This document shows, piece after piece, positions 17,723 to 24,977 of a DNA stretch of 64,000 nucleotides. The stretch is from Sphingomonas naphthae (GTDB taxonomy: Bacteria; Pseudomonadota; Alphaproteobacteria; Sphingomonadales; Sphingomonadaceae), in contig NZ_CP117412.1 of the NCBI RefSeq assembly GCF_028607085.1, positions 1-64,000 on the forward strand. The letters run 5' to 3'. A model generated the notes under the pieces. The model did not search any database. It worked only from the letters and a program-made list of their open reading frames with translations, and had not been told where the DNA came from. Position 1 is the first letter of the stretch. The number at the start of each line of letters is the position of its first letter. Both the position numbers and the translations under genes were made by a program.

Positions 17723-18292
17723 GTGAGCCTCGACTGGACCACGCTTACGGACGGCGAGCTGGCGACCCTCAGCATCGCCGGGCGCGAAGCCGCCTTCGCC
17801 GAGATCATGCGCCGCCATCGGCAGTCAATCTTCCGCATGGTGCGCGCGTGCGTCGGCGAGGCCGACGAGGCGCTGGACCTTCTGCAGGAGACCTTCGTCG
17901 CGGCGCATCAGGCCCTGCCCCGCTACGACGGCGATCGATCGATGCGCGCGTGGCTATCGACGATCGCGATCAACAAGTGCCGCGATTGGGGGCGCAAGCG
18001 CACCGTGCGGCGCTTTCTGGCGTTCGCCGCACCGATCGGCGCGGAAGCCGAAGCCATTGCAGACGACCAGGTGGCGATCGACGACGCGACGGGCGACCGA
18101 CAGGAACTCGACCGCGTGACGCGCGCCATTGCGGGCTTGCCGACCGCATTGAAGGAATCCTTGGTGCTGCGCACGATCGAGGGGTTGAGCCAGGCTGAAA
18201 CCGCGGCAGTGTTGTCGATCAGCGAAAAGGCGGTAGAAACCCGCCTCTATCGCGCGCGATCGAAGTTGCTGGAGCGATTGGGCGGGCGCTGA
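17723..18292 (+). CDS. ECF-type RNA polymerase sigma factor (CnrH-like)
   Basis: A 189-residue ECF sigma factor. Region 2 includes DEALDLLQETFVAAHQAL and a MRAWLSTIAINKCRDW segment; region 4 has the HTH ETAAVLSISEKAVETRLYRA. The GTG start lies 10 bp after the sensor gene. Its stop codon overlaps the -35 of ECF site 5. With the anti-sigma candidate and CnrX-like sensor it forms a trans-envelope signalling cassette, and the shared promoter motif nearby is its likely target. Confidence 0.93.
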   Translation: MSLDWTTLTDGELATLSIAGREAAFAEIMRRHRQSIFRMVRACVGEADEALDLLQETFVAAHQALPRYDGDRSMRAWLSTIAINKCRDWGRKRTVRRFLAFAAPIGAEAEAIADDQVAIDDATGDRQELDRVTRAIAGLPTALKESLVLRTIEGLSQAETAAVLSISEKAVETRLYRARSKLLERLGGR

Positions 18293-18315
18293 GGGATAGC
18301 GCCCTGAGCTGCGTA
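18293..18315 (+). promoter_or_regulatory. ECF-sigma promoter motif, site 5 (copA-copB operon)
   Basis: GAGGGAT, 13 nt, GCGTATC. The -35 part starts inside the sigma stop codon and the -10 part ends 45 bp before copA. Confidence 0.75.
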
Positions 18316-18359
18316 TCAAGGCTAGAGGGACACTCCCGTTCGAGAGCCTTGAGGACCGT

Positions 18360-20393
18360 ATGAGCCGCACTATCGATCGCCGCCAGATGCTTCGCGGCGC
18401 CGCCCTTGCTGGCGGTGGCATGGCGCTGACCGCCTATATGCCCGCGTGGGCGCAGCCTGTCTCGGGCGGGATCGTCAAACCGCTGCCGACCGTCTCGGGC
18501 ACTGACATCGCGCTGACGATCGACAGTTTCAGACTTCCCGTCGACGGCAAGTCGACGCCCGCAATCGGCGTCAACGGCACGGTGCCGGCCCCTCTCATTC
18601 GCTTGAAGGAGGGGCAAAAGGTCCGCCTCTCCGTCACCAACAATCTCGACGAGGACAGTTCGATCCACTGGCATGGGCTGCTCGTGCCGTTCGCGATGGA
18701 CGGCGTGCCCGGCATCAGCTTCCCCGGCATCAAGGCGCGCTCGACCTTCATCTACGAGTTCCCGATCATCCAGTCGGGCACCTACTGGTATCACAGCCAT
18801 TCCGGCGAGCAGGAGCAGGGCGGACTTTACGGGCCGATCGTGATCGACCCGGCCGGTGCCGATCCGATCGCGTTCGACCGCGAGCATGTGATCGTGCTGT
18901 CCGACCACAGCCAGATGACCGGCGAGCAGATTTTCCGGAAGCTGAAGCAGATGGGCGGCGCCTATTTCAACTATCAGCGGCCGACCCTCGCGGGCTTGCT
19001 CGCGGGTCGGGAAATGCCGCTCAAGGACCGGATCGAGTGGGGAAAGATGCGAATGGACCCCGCCGACATCGCCGACGTCACCGGCTCGACCTATACCTTC
19101 CTGGTCAACGGCTACGGGCCGTATGACAACTGGACGGGGCTGTTCAAGCCGGGCGAGCGGGTCCGCTTGCGGATCATCAACGCCGCGGCGCAGACCAACT
19201 TCAACGTCCGCATCCCCGACCTGCCGATGACCGTCGTGCAGGCCGATGGGCAGAATGTCCGTCCGGTGAAGATCGACGAGTTCCAGATCGGCGTTGCCGA
19301 GACGTTCGACGTGATCGTGACGCCCGAGGACCGGGCCTACAGCTTCGTCTCCGAGGCTATCGATCGCTCCGGCATGGGCCGGGCGACGCTCGCCCCGCGT
19401 GAGGGGATGGTCGCCCCGGTCCCGCCGCTTCGTCCGCGCACGCTGCTGACCATGACCGATATGGGCATGGACATGGGGAGCATGGGCGGGATGCAGGGCA
19501 TGTCCGGCATGAAGGACGAGAGCCCGGTCGCCACGCGCGGGCCGGACCCCACCTTGATGCAGAACGCCTCGCGCAATCTTTGGAAGCTGACGGGCTGGAA
19601 GGGGCCGACCGATCACGGGACGGTCGCGGCAGGCGCAGCGATGGCGGGCATGTCCGGCATGTCGGGCATGGACCACAGCCAGATGGGCGGCGCTGTAATG
19701 CCCGGGATGGACCATAGCCAAATGGCAGCGGGCGGTGCTGGCATGGCCGGCATGGACCATAGTGCCATGTCGGGCGGATCGGGCCAGGCTGGCGGCATGG
19801 CCGGGATGGACCACGGGTCGGGTGGCGGCATGAACATGAACATGCGCGACCCGAAGAATGCGCCGGGCGTGAAGATGGGGCCGGGCGTGCAGACCATCTC
19901 CCCGATGCCGAAGGACCGTAGCGGTGAACCGCCCCAGGGTCTGGAGGGCCTGGATCACCGCGTCCTCACCTATCGCGACCTCGTTTCGCTCGCGCCCAAC
20001 CCCGACGTGCGCGCGCCGTCGCGTCAGTTCGAGATCCATCTGACCGGTAACATGGAGCGCTACATGTGGGGCTTCGACGGGCAGAAGCTGAGCGATCCCG
20101 CCGACCCCATCCCGTTCCGCAAAGGCGAGCGGGCGCGGGTGACGTTGGTCAACGATACGATGATGCCGCACCCCATCCATCTCCACGGCCATTTCTTCGA
20201 GCTGGTGACGGGGCACGGCAATCATGCGCCGCGCAAGCACACCGTCAACGTGCCGCCTGGAGGCAAGATGACCTTTGATCTGACCGCCGATGCACCCGGC
20301 GATTGGGCGTTCCACTGTCACAATCTCTACCACATGACCGCAGGCATGATGCGCGTCGTCACCGTTCGCCCGTTCGCGGGAGAGGCGGCATGA
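18360..20393 (+). CDS. copA: Periplasmic multicopper oxidase CopA/PcoA
   Basis: A 677-residue multicopper oxidase that oxidises Cu(I) to the less toxic Cu(II) in the periplasm. A TAT-type signal (IDRRQMLRGAALAGG) fits export of a folded copper enzyme. The copper ligands are all present: HWHG, WYHSHSG, HPIHLHGHFF and HCHNLYHMTAGMM, giving the type 1, 2 and 3 centres. Residues about 365-500 are a Met-rich insert with repeated MDHSQM/GMDHS units, probably Cu(I)-binding. It overlaps copB (ATGA) and leads an operon copA-copB-cytochrome c-PepSY. Confidence 0.95.
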   Translation: MSRTIDRRQMLRGAALAGGGMALTAYMPAWAQPVSGGIVKPLPTVSGTDIALTIDSFRLPVDGKSTPAIGVNGTVPAPLIRLKEGQKVRLSVTNNLDEDSSIHWHGLLVPFAMDGVPGISFPGIKARSTFIYEFPIIQSGTYWYHSHSGEQEQGGLYGPIVIDPAGADPIAFDREHVIVLSDHSQMTGEQIFRKLKQMGGAYFNYQRPTLAGLLAGREMPLKDRIEWGKMRMDPADIADVTGSTYTFLVNGYGPYDNWTGLFKPGERVRLRIINAAAQTNFNVRIPDLPMTVVQADGQNVRPVKIDEFQIGVAETFDVIVTPEDRAYSFVSEAIDRSGMGRATLAPREGMVAPVPPLRPRTLLTMTDMGMDMGSMGGMQGMSGMKDESPVATRGPDPTLMQNASRNLWKLTGWKGPTDHGTVAAGAAMAGMSGMSGMDHSQMGGAVMPGMDHSQMAAGGAGMAGMDHSAMSGGSGQAGGMAGMDHGSGGGMNMNMRDPKNAPGVKMGPGVQTISPMPKDRSGEPPQGLEGLDHRVLTYRDLVSLAPNPDVRAPSRQFEIHLTGNMERYMWGFDGQKLSDPADPIPFRKGERARVTLVNDTMMPHPIHLHGHFFELVTGHGNHAPRKHTVNVPPGGKMTFDLTADAPGDWAFHCHNLYHMTAGMMRVVTVRPFAGEAA

Positions 20394-21682
20394 ACCGGCT
20401 GACCGCGGCGCTCGCCGCCACCACCATGCTCGGCATCGCCGGTCCTGTCGCCGCTCAGTCGATGCAGGGCATGGATCATTCGGCAATGCCGGGCATGACC
20501 ATGCCGATGCCTGCGAAAAAGAAGCCGGTGGTGAAGCCCACGGCCAAAGGCAAGCCGGCCAAGACTAGGTCAGCTCCTGCGAGGCGACCATCAGCTTCGA
20601 CGACGAAACGCCGCGCCGCGCCAACGGCCGGCATGAATGGTATGGATCACGGGACCATGCCGGGCATGGATCACTCGTCTATGCCCGGCATGGACCATGC
20701 GGCTCCGCAGGGCTCACAGCAGGGCATGGAAGCCATGCCGGGGATGCAGATGCCCGGAAACGGCCAAACGGTCCCTCAGGGCTCCCAGCGGCCGATGCAG
20801 GGCATGGACCATTCGGCGATGCCGGGGATGACCATGCCAGCCGACCAGCACAGCGGCCACGACATGCAGGGCATGTCGGGAATGGCCGGAATGCCAGGCA
20901 TGGCGGCCGATGGGGTGCAGCAGACTGGCACCGCGCTTCCCGCAGGAAACGCCCCCGCCCCGCCCCTGCCGACCGACCATGCGGCCGACAGCGTTTACGG
21001 CGCGGACGCGATGGCGATGGGTCGCCATCACCTTCAGCAGCATCACGGCGGTCAAAACTTCAGCCAGGTGCTATTGAACCTCGCTGAGTATCAATTCCGC
21101 AACGGTCGTGACGGCTATCGCTGGGATGGCGAGGCGTGGTTCGGGGGTGACATCAACCGCCTCTTCATCAAGTCTGAGGGCGAGGGAGCCTTCCGCGAGG
21201 GCATCGAGAGCGCCGAGGTGCAGGCGCTCTATAGCCGGACCATTGGCCCTTATTTCAATCTACAAGCGGGTGTCCGCCAGGATTTGGGGCCGTCCCCGAA
21301 ACGCACCTATGCGACCGTCGGGCTGGAGGGGCTGGCACCGGGCTTCTTCGAGCTAGAGGGCGCGGTATTCCTGTCCAACAAGGGCGACCTGCTAGGGCGG
21401 CTTGAGGGCTATTACGACCAGCGCATCACCCAGCGGCTGATCCTGCAACCGCGCGCCGAGCTCAATTTCGCTGCGCAGGACGTGCCGGAAAACCGGATCG
21501 GATCGGGCCTATCCAACGCCGAGCTTGGATTGCGGCTGCGTTATGAGATCCGGCGCGAGTTCGCCCCCTATGTCGGCGTGTCATGGGATCGCCGCTTCGG
21601 CGACACCGCCCGCTACGCGCGCGCCGATGGGGATCGCGCAACGTCCAAGAGCATCGTCGCCGGCGTTCGTGTCTGGTTCTGA
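20390..21682 (+). CDS. copB: Outer-membrane copper resistance protein CopB
   Basis: A 430-residue CopB/PcoB protein. A signal peptide is followed by a long disordered Met/His/Pro-rich arm (residues 22-195) with many MPGMDHS-type repeats, then the conserved beta-barrel domain beginning near ADSVYGADAMAMGRHHL and ending in the terminal aromatic VRVWF expected of an outer-membrane barrel. The arm carries a Lys/Arg-rich insert (KKKPVVKPTAKGKPAKT). CopB probably sequesters copper or acts in its export across the outer membrane. Start overlaps the copA stop. Confidence 0.92.
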   Translation: MNRLTAALAATTMLGIAGPVAAQSMQGMDHSAMPGMTMPMPAKKKPVVKPTAKGKPAKTRSAPARRPSASTTKRRAAPTAGMNGMDHGTMPGMDHSSMPGMDHAAPQGSQQGMEAMPGMQMPGNGQTVPQGSQRPMQGMDHSAMPGMTMPADQHSGHDMQGMSGMAGMPGMAADGVQQTGTALPAGNAPAPPLPTDHAADSVYGADAMAMGRHHLQQHHGGQNFSQVLLNLAEYQFRNGRDGYRWDGEAWFGGDINRLFIKSEGEGAFREGIESAEVQALYSRTIGPYFNLQAGVRQDLGPSPKRTYATVGLEGLAPGFFELEGAVFLSNKGDLLGRLEGYYDQRITQRLILQPRAELNFAAQDVPENRIGSGLSNAELGLRLRYEIRREFAPYVGVSWDRRFGDTARYARADGDRATSKSIVAGVRVWF

Positions 21683-21697
21683 TCGATGGAGGAACAG

Positions 21698-22282
21698 ATG
21701 GCTCAAGACGGCAGGCGCTCGATAAGGCAGCACTTCCCGAGCCTGCCGTTCGTAGGCGCCCTGGCGATCGTCCTGGCGCTGGGCGCAGCCGCGTTTATCT
21801 ACCTTGGCGTGTATAACATCGCGGCCGACGAACCGCACACGCCGGCGGTCTATTCAATGCTCGAACGCCTGCGCGATCGGTCGATTGAGGCACGCGCGCG
21901 CGGCATAACACCCCCGGCCGATCTGGCATCGGCGCAGCGCGTGTCAGTCGGCGCGGGCCTTTACGGAGAAATGTGTTCCGGTTGCCATCTCGGCCCCGGC
22001 GTCGAGAAATCCGAGATGAGCCAGGGCCTCTATCCACAGGCGCCGGAACTCGCGCGCGCTCAAGATCTCACCCCCGCCCAGCAATTCTGGATCATCAAGC
22101 ACGGGGTGAAGCTCAGCGCCATGCCGGCATGGGGCAAGACGCATCCCGACCCCCTAATTTGGAATATGGTCGCGTTCGTCCGCAAGCTCCCCGGCATGAC
22201 GCCCGAACAGTATAAGGCACTGGTCGCGAGCGCCCCGGCCGATCACGACGAGATGATGAAGGACATGCCGGGTATGAAGTGA
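21698..22282 (+). CDS. Membrane-anchored c-type cytochrome (copper operon)
   Basis: A 194-residue protein with one N-terminal membrane anchor (residues 18-45) and a single heme motif CSGCH in a class I cytochrome c fold; the candidate axial Met is in KLSAMPAWGKTHPD. The C-terminus ends in Met/His residues (DHDEMMKDMPGMK), suggesting copper contact. It follows copB by 15 bp and precedes the PepSY gene, so it may take electrons from CopA-type cuprous oxidation; this is inference. ATG 21698 is preferred for the GGAGG before it; 21686 is possible. Confidence 0.85.
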   Translation: MAQDGRRSIRQHFPSLPFVGALAIVLALGAAAFIYLGVYNIAADEPHTPAVYSMLERLRDRSIEARARGITPPADLASAQRVSVGAGLYGEMCSGCHLGPGVEKSEMSQGLYPQAPELARAQDLTPAQQFWIIKHGVKLSAMPAWGKTHPDPLIWNMVAFVRKLPGMTPEQYKALVASAPADHDEMMKDMPGMK

Positions 22283-22307
22283 CCCCGGCGACGAGGTTGA
22301 GGGAGGA

Positions 22308-23045
22308 GTGGTTCTGAAAAGCGCGAAACTGAGGCTGCATCTACTCGCGAGCCGCACGCACAAATGGCTCGCGATCATCATCGGCGCGCAGCTCCTGCTA
22401 TGGTTCGCAAGCGGCGCCCTGATGAGCTTCCTGCCGATCGATCGGGTGCATGGCGATCACCTCGTTGACCGCAAAGCCGCGGCGCCCCTTCCCCGCGGCA
22501 GCACGTTCGCCCCACCATCGGCGATCGTAGGCGCAGCAGATGCGCCCATCGAGGCCATCACCTATCGCATGTGGCTTGGCCGCCCGGTCGCCGAGGTCGC
22601 GACAGCCAAGGGAACGCGCCTGTTCGACGCCGCGACGGGCCAAGCGCTGCCAGCACCAACGGCTCGTGAGGCCGAGGAGATCGCGCGTTTGGCATGGCGT
22701 GGCGGTGCTCGACCAGCGGCGAAGGTAGAGCGGATCGAGCGCGCCAGCCCCGAATATCGCGGCACGCTCCCCGCCTGGCGCGTCGCGTTCGCCGACCTCG
22801 ATTCCACCCGCGTCTTTGTCGCGGCCGACACCGGTCGGATCTCGGCTGTCCGAACCGGCACTTGGCGGCTCTACGACTTCTTCTGGGGCCTTCACATCAT
22901 GGATTGGACGAATCACGAGAACTTCAACACGCCCTGGCTGCTCGCCTTCGCGATCGGTGGGCTTGCGCTTTGGTTAGGGGGGGCAGTGCTTCTCTACATG
23001 CGATGGCCCAAAACGCGGCGTCGCAACATCGTGATCGAGGCATAA
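22308..23045 (+). CDS. PepSY-domain membrane protein
   Basis: A 245-residue protein with an N-terminal membrane helix after a basic start, a periplasmic PepSY-like domain (residues 60-180, including AWRVAFADLDSTRVFVAADTG) and a second helix near the C-terminus preceded by LHIMDWTNHENFNTPWLL. This layout belongs to PepSY/PiuB-like proteins, some of which are flavin or heme reductases. Role here is unknown; the place after the cytochrome suggests membrane electron transfer linked to copper. The GTG start has GGGAGGA directly adjacent, so the exact start is uncertain. Confidence 0.78.
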   Translation: MVLKSAKLRLHLLASRTHKWLAIIIGAQLLLWFASGALMSFLPIDRVHGDHLVDRKAAAPLPRGSTFAPPSAIVGAADAPIEAITYRMWLGRPVAEVATAKGTRLFDAATGQALPAPTAREAEEIARLAWRGGARPAAKVERIERASPEYRGTLPAWRVAFADLDSTRVFVAADTGRISAVRTGTWRLYDFFWGLHIMDWTNHENFNTPWLLAFAIGGLALWLGGAVLLYMRWPKTRRRNIVIEA

Positions 23046-23127
23046 TATACGCGGCTCAGGAGCGTAGCCCTCGGAAATAAAGTCCTGTTTCCTGACAATT
23101 TCTCGCGCGTTCTAGCACCCCGGGTGA

Positions 23128-23150
23128 GGGATAGCCGCCTCGCACGCGTA
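23128..23150 (+). promoter_or_regulatory. ECF-sigma promoter motif, site 6 (DUF305 gene)
   Basis: GAGGGAT, 13 nt, GCGTAGA. The -10 part ends 29 bp before the DUF305 ATG. Confidence 0.72.
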
Positions 23151-23178
23151 GAAGTCTTAGAACCCAGGGAGATCAATA

Positions 23179-23571
23179 ATGCGCTTTGCACCAACATTCG
23201 CAGCTTTGGCGCTGCTCGCCACGCCCGCCCTCGCGCAGCAGAGCGGCGGAATGCAGGGCATGAACCACGGTCAGATGGCCGGCATGAACCACGACGACAT
23301 GGCGGGCATGATGGCCGGCAATCCCTACGGCCAGGCCGAGATGGACATGCATCAGAAGATGATGGCGGCCAAGCAGGGCGACGCGGCCGAAATGTGGACG
23401 CGCAAGATGATCGAGCATCACCGAGGCGCCATCGCCATGTCGCGCGTTGCGGTGCGTGACGCGCGCGACGCCGAGACCAAGCGCATGGCGCAGATGACGA
23501 TCACGAAACAGGAAAAGGATATTGCCGAGCTGCAGGCGTGGCTCAGCAAGCACGGCAAGCGCCCGCAATAA
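23179..23571 (+). CDS. DUF305 (CopM-like) periplasmic protein
   Basis: A 130-residue secreted protein: signal peptide to about residue 20, a Met/His-rich linker (GGMQGMNHGQMAGMNHDDM) and a helical DUF305 domain with the hallmark EHHRGAIAMSR. Proteins of this family, such as cyanobacterial CopM, bind copper in the periplasm. It has its own ECF promoter motif and a GGGAG ribosome site, and ends at a clear terminator. Confidence 0.9.
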   Translation: MRFAPTFAALALLATPALAQQSGGMQGMNHGQMAGMNHDDMAGMMAGNPYGQAEMDMHQKMMAAKQGDAAEMWTRKMIEHHRGAIAMSRVAVRDARDAETKRMAQMTITKQEKDIAELQAWLSKHGKRPQ

Positions 23572-23581
23572 GGGAGCGCTG

Positions 23582-23631
23582 CCCCGCCCTGTCGATCCCC
23601 CTACCCCCCGGCAGGGCGGGGATTTCCTTTT
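23582..23631 (+). terminator. Rho-independent terminator after DUF305 gene
   Basis: A 10-bp GC stem (CCCCGCCCTG with CAGGGCGGGG), 20-nt loop, followed by ATTTCCTTTT. It separates the DUF305 unit from the DUF411 gene. Confidence 0.75.
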
Positions 23632-23639
23632 AGGAGCTG

Positions 23640-24092
23640 ATGATGAAGAATGGTGTTCGTGGCGCCGTCGCCGCCTTGCTAATGACCATCCCAGCGGTCG
23701 CATCGGCCGCGGCCGACATCGCCATGCACCGCGATCCGGGTTGCGGCTGTTGCGAGAAATGGGCGGCGCAGGTGCGTCAGCAGTTCGGCCGCAAGGTCCA
23801 GATCATCGACGATGATCGCCGTGAGGTGCTGCAGCGTAAGATCGGCCTGCCCGCTGACCTCGCGTCCTGCCATACCGCGATCATCGACGGCATGGCGTTT
23901 GAGGGACATGTCCCGATCGCGGACATGAAGCGCGCGCTGGCCCAGCATCCTAAAGGCGTGCGCGGCTTGGCCGTGGCCGGAATGCCGATGGGCTCACCGG
24001 GCATGGAGGTGCCCGGCATGAGAACCCAGCCCTATGACGTCATTGCGTTCGGTGCCGCTGGCCGGCGTGTCTTTGCTAGCCACGGCGCCTAA
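23640..24092 (+). CDS. DUF411 metal-binding periplasmic protein
   Basis: A 150-residue protein with signal peptide (cut near SAAADIAMHRD) and the DUF411 core: CGCCEKW near residue 36, then SCHTAIIDGMAFEGHVPIAD. The CxCC cluster, the later Cys-His and a Met-rich C-terminal loop (GMPMGSPGMEVPGM) are candidate copper ligands. The family is common in copper clusters. The start is ATG 23640 or 23643, both after TAGGAG. No ECF motif is upstream, so it is probably read from a weak promoter or by readthrough. Confidence 0.87.
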   Translation: MMKNGVRGAVAALLMTIPAVASAAADIAMHRDPGCGCCEKWAAQVRQQFGRKVQIIDDDRREVLQRKIGLPADLASCHTAIIDGMAFEGHVPIADMKRALAQHPKGVRGLAVAGMPMGSPGMEVPGMRTQPYDVIAFGAAGRRVFASHGA

Positions 24093-24170
24093 ACGACAGG
24101 TTGTCTTGTGAGCGGCAAATCTTCCCCGGCGCTTCATGCCGGCACTACGGCACCCGGCAAACCACCCGTA

Positions 24171-24199
24171 TTGACCTCGGCGTTGACAATTGGGATAGT
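24171..24199 (+). promoter_or_regulatory. Sigma70-like promoter for small secreted protein
   Basis: TTGACC, 17 nt, GATAGT. An 11-bp palindrome (GGATAGTATCC) overlaps the -10 and could be an operator. The predicted mRNA start nearly coincides with the GTG at 24206, so a leaderless transcript is possible. Confidence 0.4.
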
Positions 24200-24205
24200 A
24201 TCCGG

Positions 24206-24562
24206 GTGTTGAAAGCTCGTCTTTCTCTCTTGCTTCTTGTTGGAGCGTTGCTTGGCCTTTTGGGCCAAGGAATTGCGTATGCGGCCGGCCCATCGCTCTC
24301 ACCCAAGATGGCGATGAGCCATGTCACCCCATCCCGCATGGATTGCGCGGGTATGGCGACCCCGGATCCGTCATCGGAACACCCATGCAAAGGACTGACG
24401 CTGGCGTGTATCGCCCAAATGGGATGCGTTGTTCCCATGACGTTTGAGGAGCCGGCAAGAGTGCTGAAGCGCTCGATCGCATCTCAAATCGTTATCTGGC
24501 CTGCCAGCCGGGCACTTGCCGGCCTCAAGGTCGCTCCCGAGCCCGAACCGCCTACCGTTTGA
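24206..24562 (+). CDS. Small secreted Cys/Met-containing protein, unknown function
   Basis: A 118-residue protein: hydrophobic signal segment (LSLLLLVGALLGLLGQG), then a short mature part with DCAGM, HPCKGLTLACIA and MGCVVPM. Paired Cys and Met suggest a metal-binding or disulfide-bonded periplasmic protein. I do not recognise a family. GTG 24206 (or TTG 24209) is chosen because it puts the signal peptide at the N-terminus. It lies between the copper cluster and cusCBAF. Confidence 0.6.
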   Translation: MLKARLSLLLLVGALLGLLGQGIAYAAGPSLSPKMAMSHVTPSRMDCAGMATPDPSSEHPCKGLTLACIAQMGCVVPMTFEEPARVLKRSIASQIVIWPASRALAGLKVAPEPEPPTV

Positions 24563-24644
24563 TCGAGTCAAGCCGTGTCAGGCTGCAGCCGTTCGCCGGT
24601 TGCGGCTCTGCCGATTTTAAATCTCGATCAAATTGGAAAGTGAC

Positions 24645-24896
24645 ATGAAAACGTTCATCTTGGCGGTATTTGCCGCTAGCCTCGCCGCGTCGGCAGCGAC
24701 GGCGGCCACATCTGAAAATAAAAGCAATGGTCATTGGGAGTGGCGTTCCAATTACCAGCCGGGCCCGCGGGCGCCGCTTCAAGCCCCACGTCGCGTATGG
24801 GTTACGGACGTTCCCCAGTCGAGCGCCTGCGTGTGCCCGATGATGGAACGCGGTCGCGACGCCTGCATGTCAATGAAGGGCGGCCAGTCAACTTAA
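24645..24896 (+). CDS. Small secreted protein, unknown function
   Basis: An 83-residue protein with a clear signal peptide (MKTFILAVFAASLAASAATA) and a short mature part ending in CVCPMMERGRDACMSM. The CxC-PMM and Cys-Met groups suggest metal binding. No family recognised. Upstream DNA is AT-richer than the surroundings. A 10-bp hairpin follows it. Confidence 0.65.
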   Translation: MKTFILAVFAASLAASAATAATSENKSNGHWEWRSNYQPGPRAPLQAPRRVWVTDVPQSSACVCPMMERGRDACMSMKGGQST

Positions 24897-24916
24897 GCTG
24901 GCGAGCCTGAACAGGT

Positions 24917-24948
24917 GCCGGGCTCCGATCAACCATTTGGAGCCCGGC
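24917..24948 (+). terminator. Hairpin, likely terminator
   Basis: A perfect 10-bp stem (GCCGGGCTCC with GGAGCCCGGC) and 12-nt loop, followed by CATCATTAT. It separates the small secreted protein from cusC. Confidence 0.6.
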
Positions 24949-24977
24949 CATCATTATGACATGAAGGGACTAGAGGG

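Noticed and set aside
19650-19830. Tandem DNA repeat or small CRISPR-like array
   Set aside because: The periodicity comes from coding MDHS/GMDH units in CopA; spacing is irregular and in frame.
18219-20486. 755-codon minus-strand frame over copA
   Set aside because: His/Arg-rich shadow of the Met-rich CopA sequence in GC-rich DNA.
24101-24205. N-terminal extension of the small secreted protein
   Set aside because: It would bury the signal peptide and run through the promoter-like region.
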